From: Methanosphaera sp.
GTDB lineage: Archaea > Methanobacteriota > Methanobacteria > Methanobacteriales > Methanobacteriaceae
NCBI GenBank assembly: GCA_013330915.1
Contig: DUHK01000062.1
Coordinates: 12,437 to 17,572 of the forward strand
DNA length: 5,136 nt
Direction: 5' to 3'
The notes under the pieces were generated by a model. The model saw only the letters and a list, made by a program, of their open reading frames with translations, was not told the DNA's origin and made no database searches. Positions within the stretch are counted from its first letter, which is position 1, and each line of letters begins with the position of its first letter. Both the position numbers and the translations under genes were made by a program. This document shows, in pieces, positions 4,836 through 5,136 of the stretch.

Positions 4836-5060
4836 TTGCTTTATGATAAAGAAAATTATCATATAGAAGCAAATCTATTTTGCACCTCAAGAGTTGATAC
4901 CCGCGACATATTGTTGCGATTCGCAAGGTTTCTATTACCAAGGGCTCTCTTAACGATTTATTATCGTTTAGATACATATTTTAATGTAATACATGGACTT
5001 GTGGATAGTCATGAATATAAACTTCTGGAACCTCTACCAATAGTGATGGTTTGCCATTAG
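4836..5060 (+). CDS. Possible 74-residue protein or gene remnant, unrecognised
   Basis: The frame starts at TTG with a good Shine-Dalgarno, hairpin, palindrome and TATA box upstream, so the signals for expression are complete. The product (LLYDKENYHIEANLFCTSRV..., then RFARFLLPRALLTIYYRLD, ending IVMVCH) matches no family I know and has no signal peptide or clear domain. Codons such as CGC, CGA, AGG, CTC and ACG, which the translation genes here avoid or hardly use, are common in it. That suggests either non-coding DNA, foreign DNA or a decayed gene. Beyond the TAG at 5058 the frame soon closes again, and another + frame is open to the window end. An ATG at 4843 gives only seven codons. I judge remnant or spurious frame somewhat more likely than a real gene. 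Confidence 0.3.
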   Translation: MLYDKENYHIEANLFCTSRVDTRDILLRFARFLLPRALLTIYYRLDTYFNVIHGLVDSHEYKLLEPLPIVMVCH

Positions 5061-5136
5061 TATCTAATATCATAAAAGAGTATTCTTCATATTCTAATAT
5101 TCAGTTATGCTTACTATCTACAGTCCATTACATATG
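5061..5136. other. Window end, no assigned gene
   Basis: Two overlapping possibilities exist. The + frame from about 5023 (TSGTSTNSDGLPLVSNI...) is open to the edge. The - strand has a short open stretch with ATG at about 5081 (MILDTNGKPSLLVEVPE...) ending at a TAA near 4987. Neither has a ribosome-binding site or is recognisable. Confidence 0.3.

Noticed and set aside
4615..4866. Small hydrophobic membrane protein of 83 residues
   Set aside because: It has no ribosome-binding site, is explained by T-rich DNA, and runs through the TATA box and palindrome.
1..5136. CRISPR array, transposon ends or phage genes
   Set aside because: No regularly spaced direct repeats, transposase, integrase or paired terminal repeats were seen.

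Overview
The window is a very AT-rich piece of an archaeal chromosome. It is most likely from a Methanobacteriales methanogen close to Methanosphaera (M. stadtmanae or a relative). The translation genes are clearly archaeal: an EF-2 with the diphthamide site, an aEF-1A of 413 residues and a 102-residue uS10. They follow the order known from Methanobacteriales, EF-2, EF-1A, S10. Their proteins resemble Methanothermobacter and Methanosphaera versions as I remember them. The species call is inference from memory and composition, not from a search.

Layout, left to right, all on the + strand: (1) 1-1608, the last 535 codons of fusA (EF-2), cut by the window edge, with a hairpin plus T-run over its stop codon. 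(2) 1692-2332, a small unit with its own TATA box and a cysteine-rich DUF3795-type gene, interrupted by an in-frame TGA exactly where the family has a Cys. (3) 2333-2706, 374 bases without a gene but rich in inverted repeats, including a possible three-way-junction RNA with two competing partners for one strand. (4) 2707-3948, tuf (aEF-1A), again with a hairpin/T-run over its stop. (5) 3949-4093, a spacer with a long bulged inverted repeat. (6) 4094-4402, rpsJ (uS10), whose stop lies at the foot of an 11-bp inverted repeat. (7) 4481-4564, tRNA-Ser(UGA). (8) 4565-4835, T-rich intergenic DNA ending in a good TATA box, a perfect 14-bp palindrome and a Shine-Dalgarno site. (9) 4836-5136, a weakly supported short reading frame in sequence whose codon use differs from the translation genes.

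EF-2, aEF-1A and uS10 all serve the ribosome: aEF-1A delivers aminoacyl-tRNA, EF-2 translocates, uS10 is a 30S head protein, and the tRNA reads UCA. The DUF3795-type gene has no evident link to translation and looks inserted into the cluster between fusA and tuf. The most interesting points are its in-frame TGA at a Cys position, the structured leader or ncRNA upstream of tuf, and the recurrent stop-codon hairpins on the translation genes.
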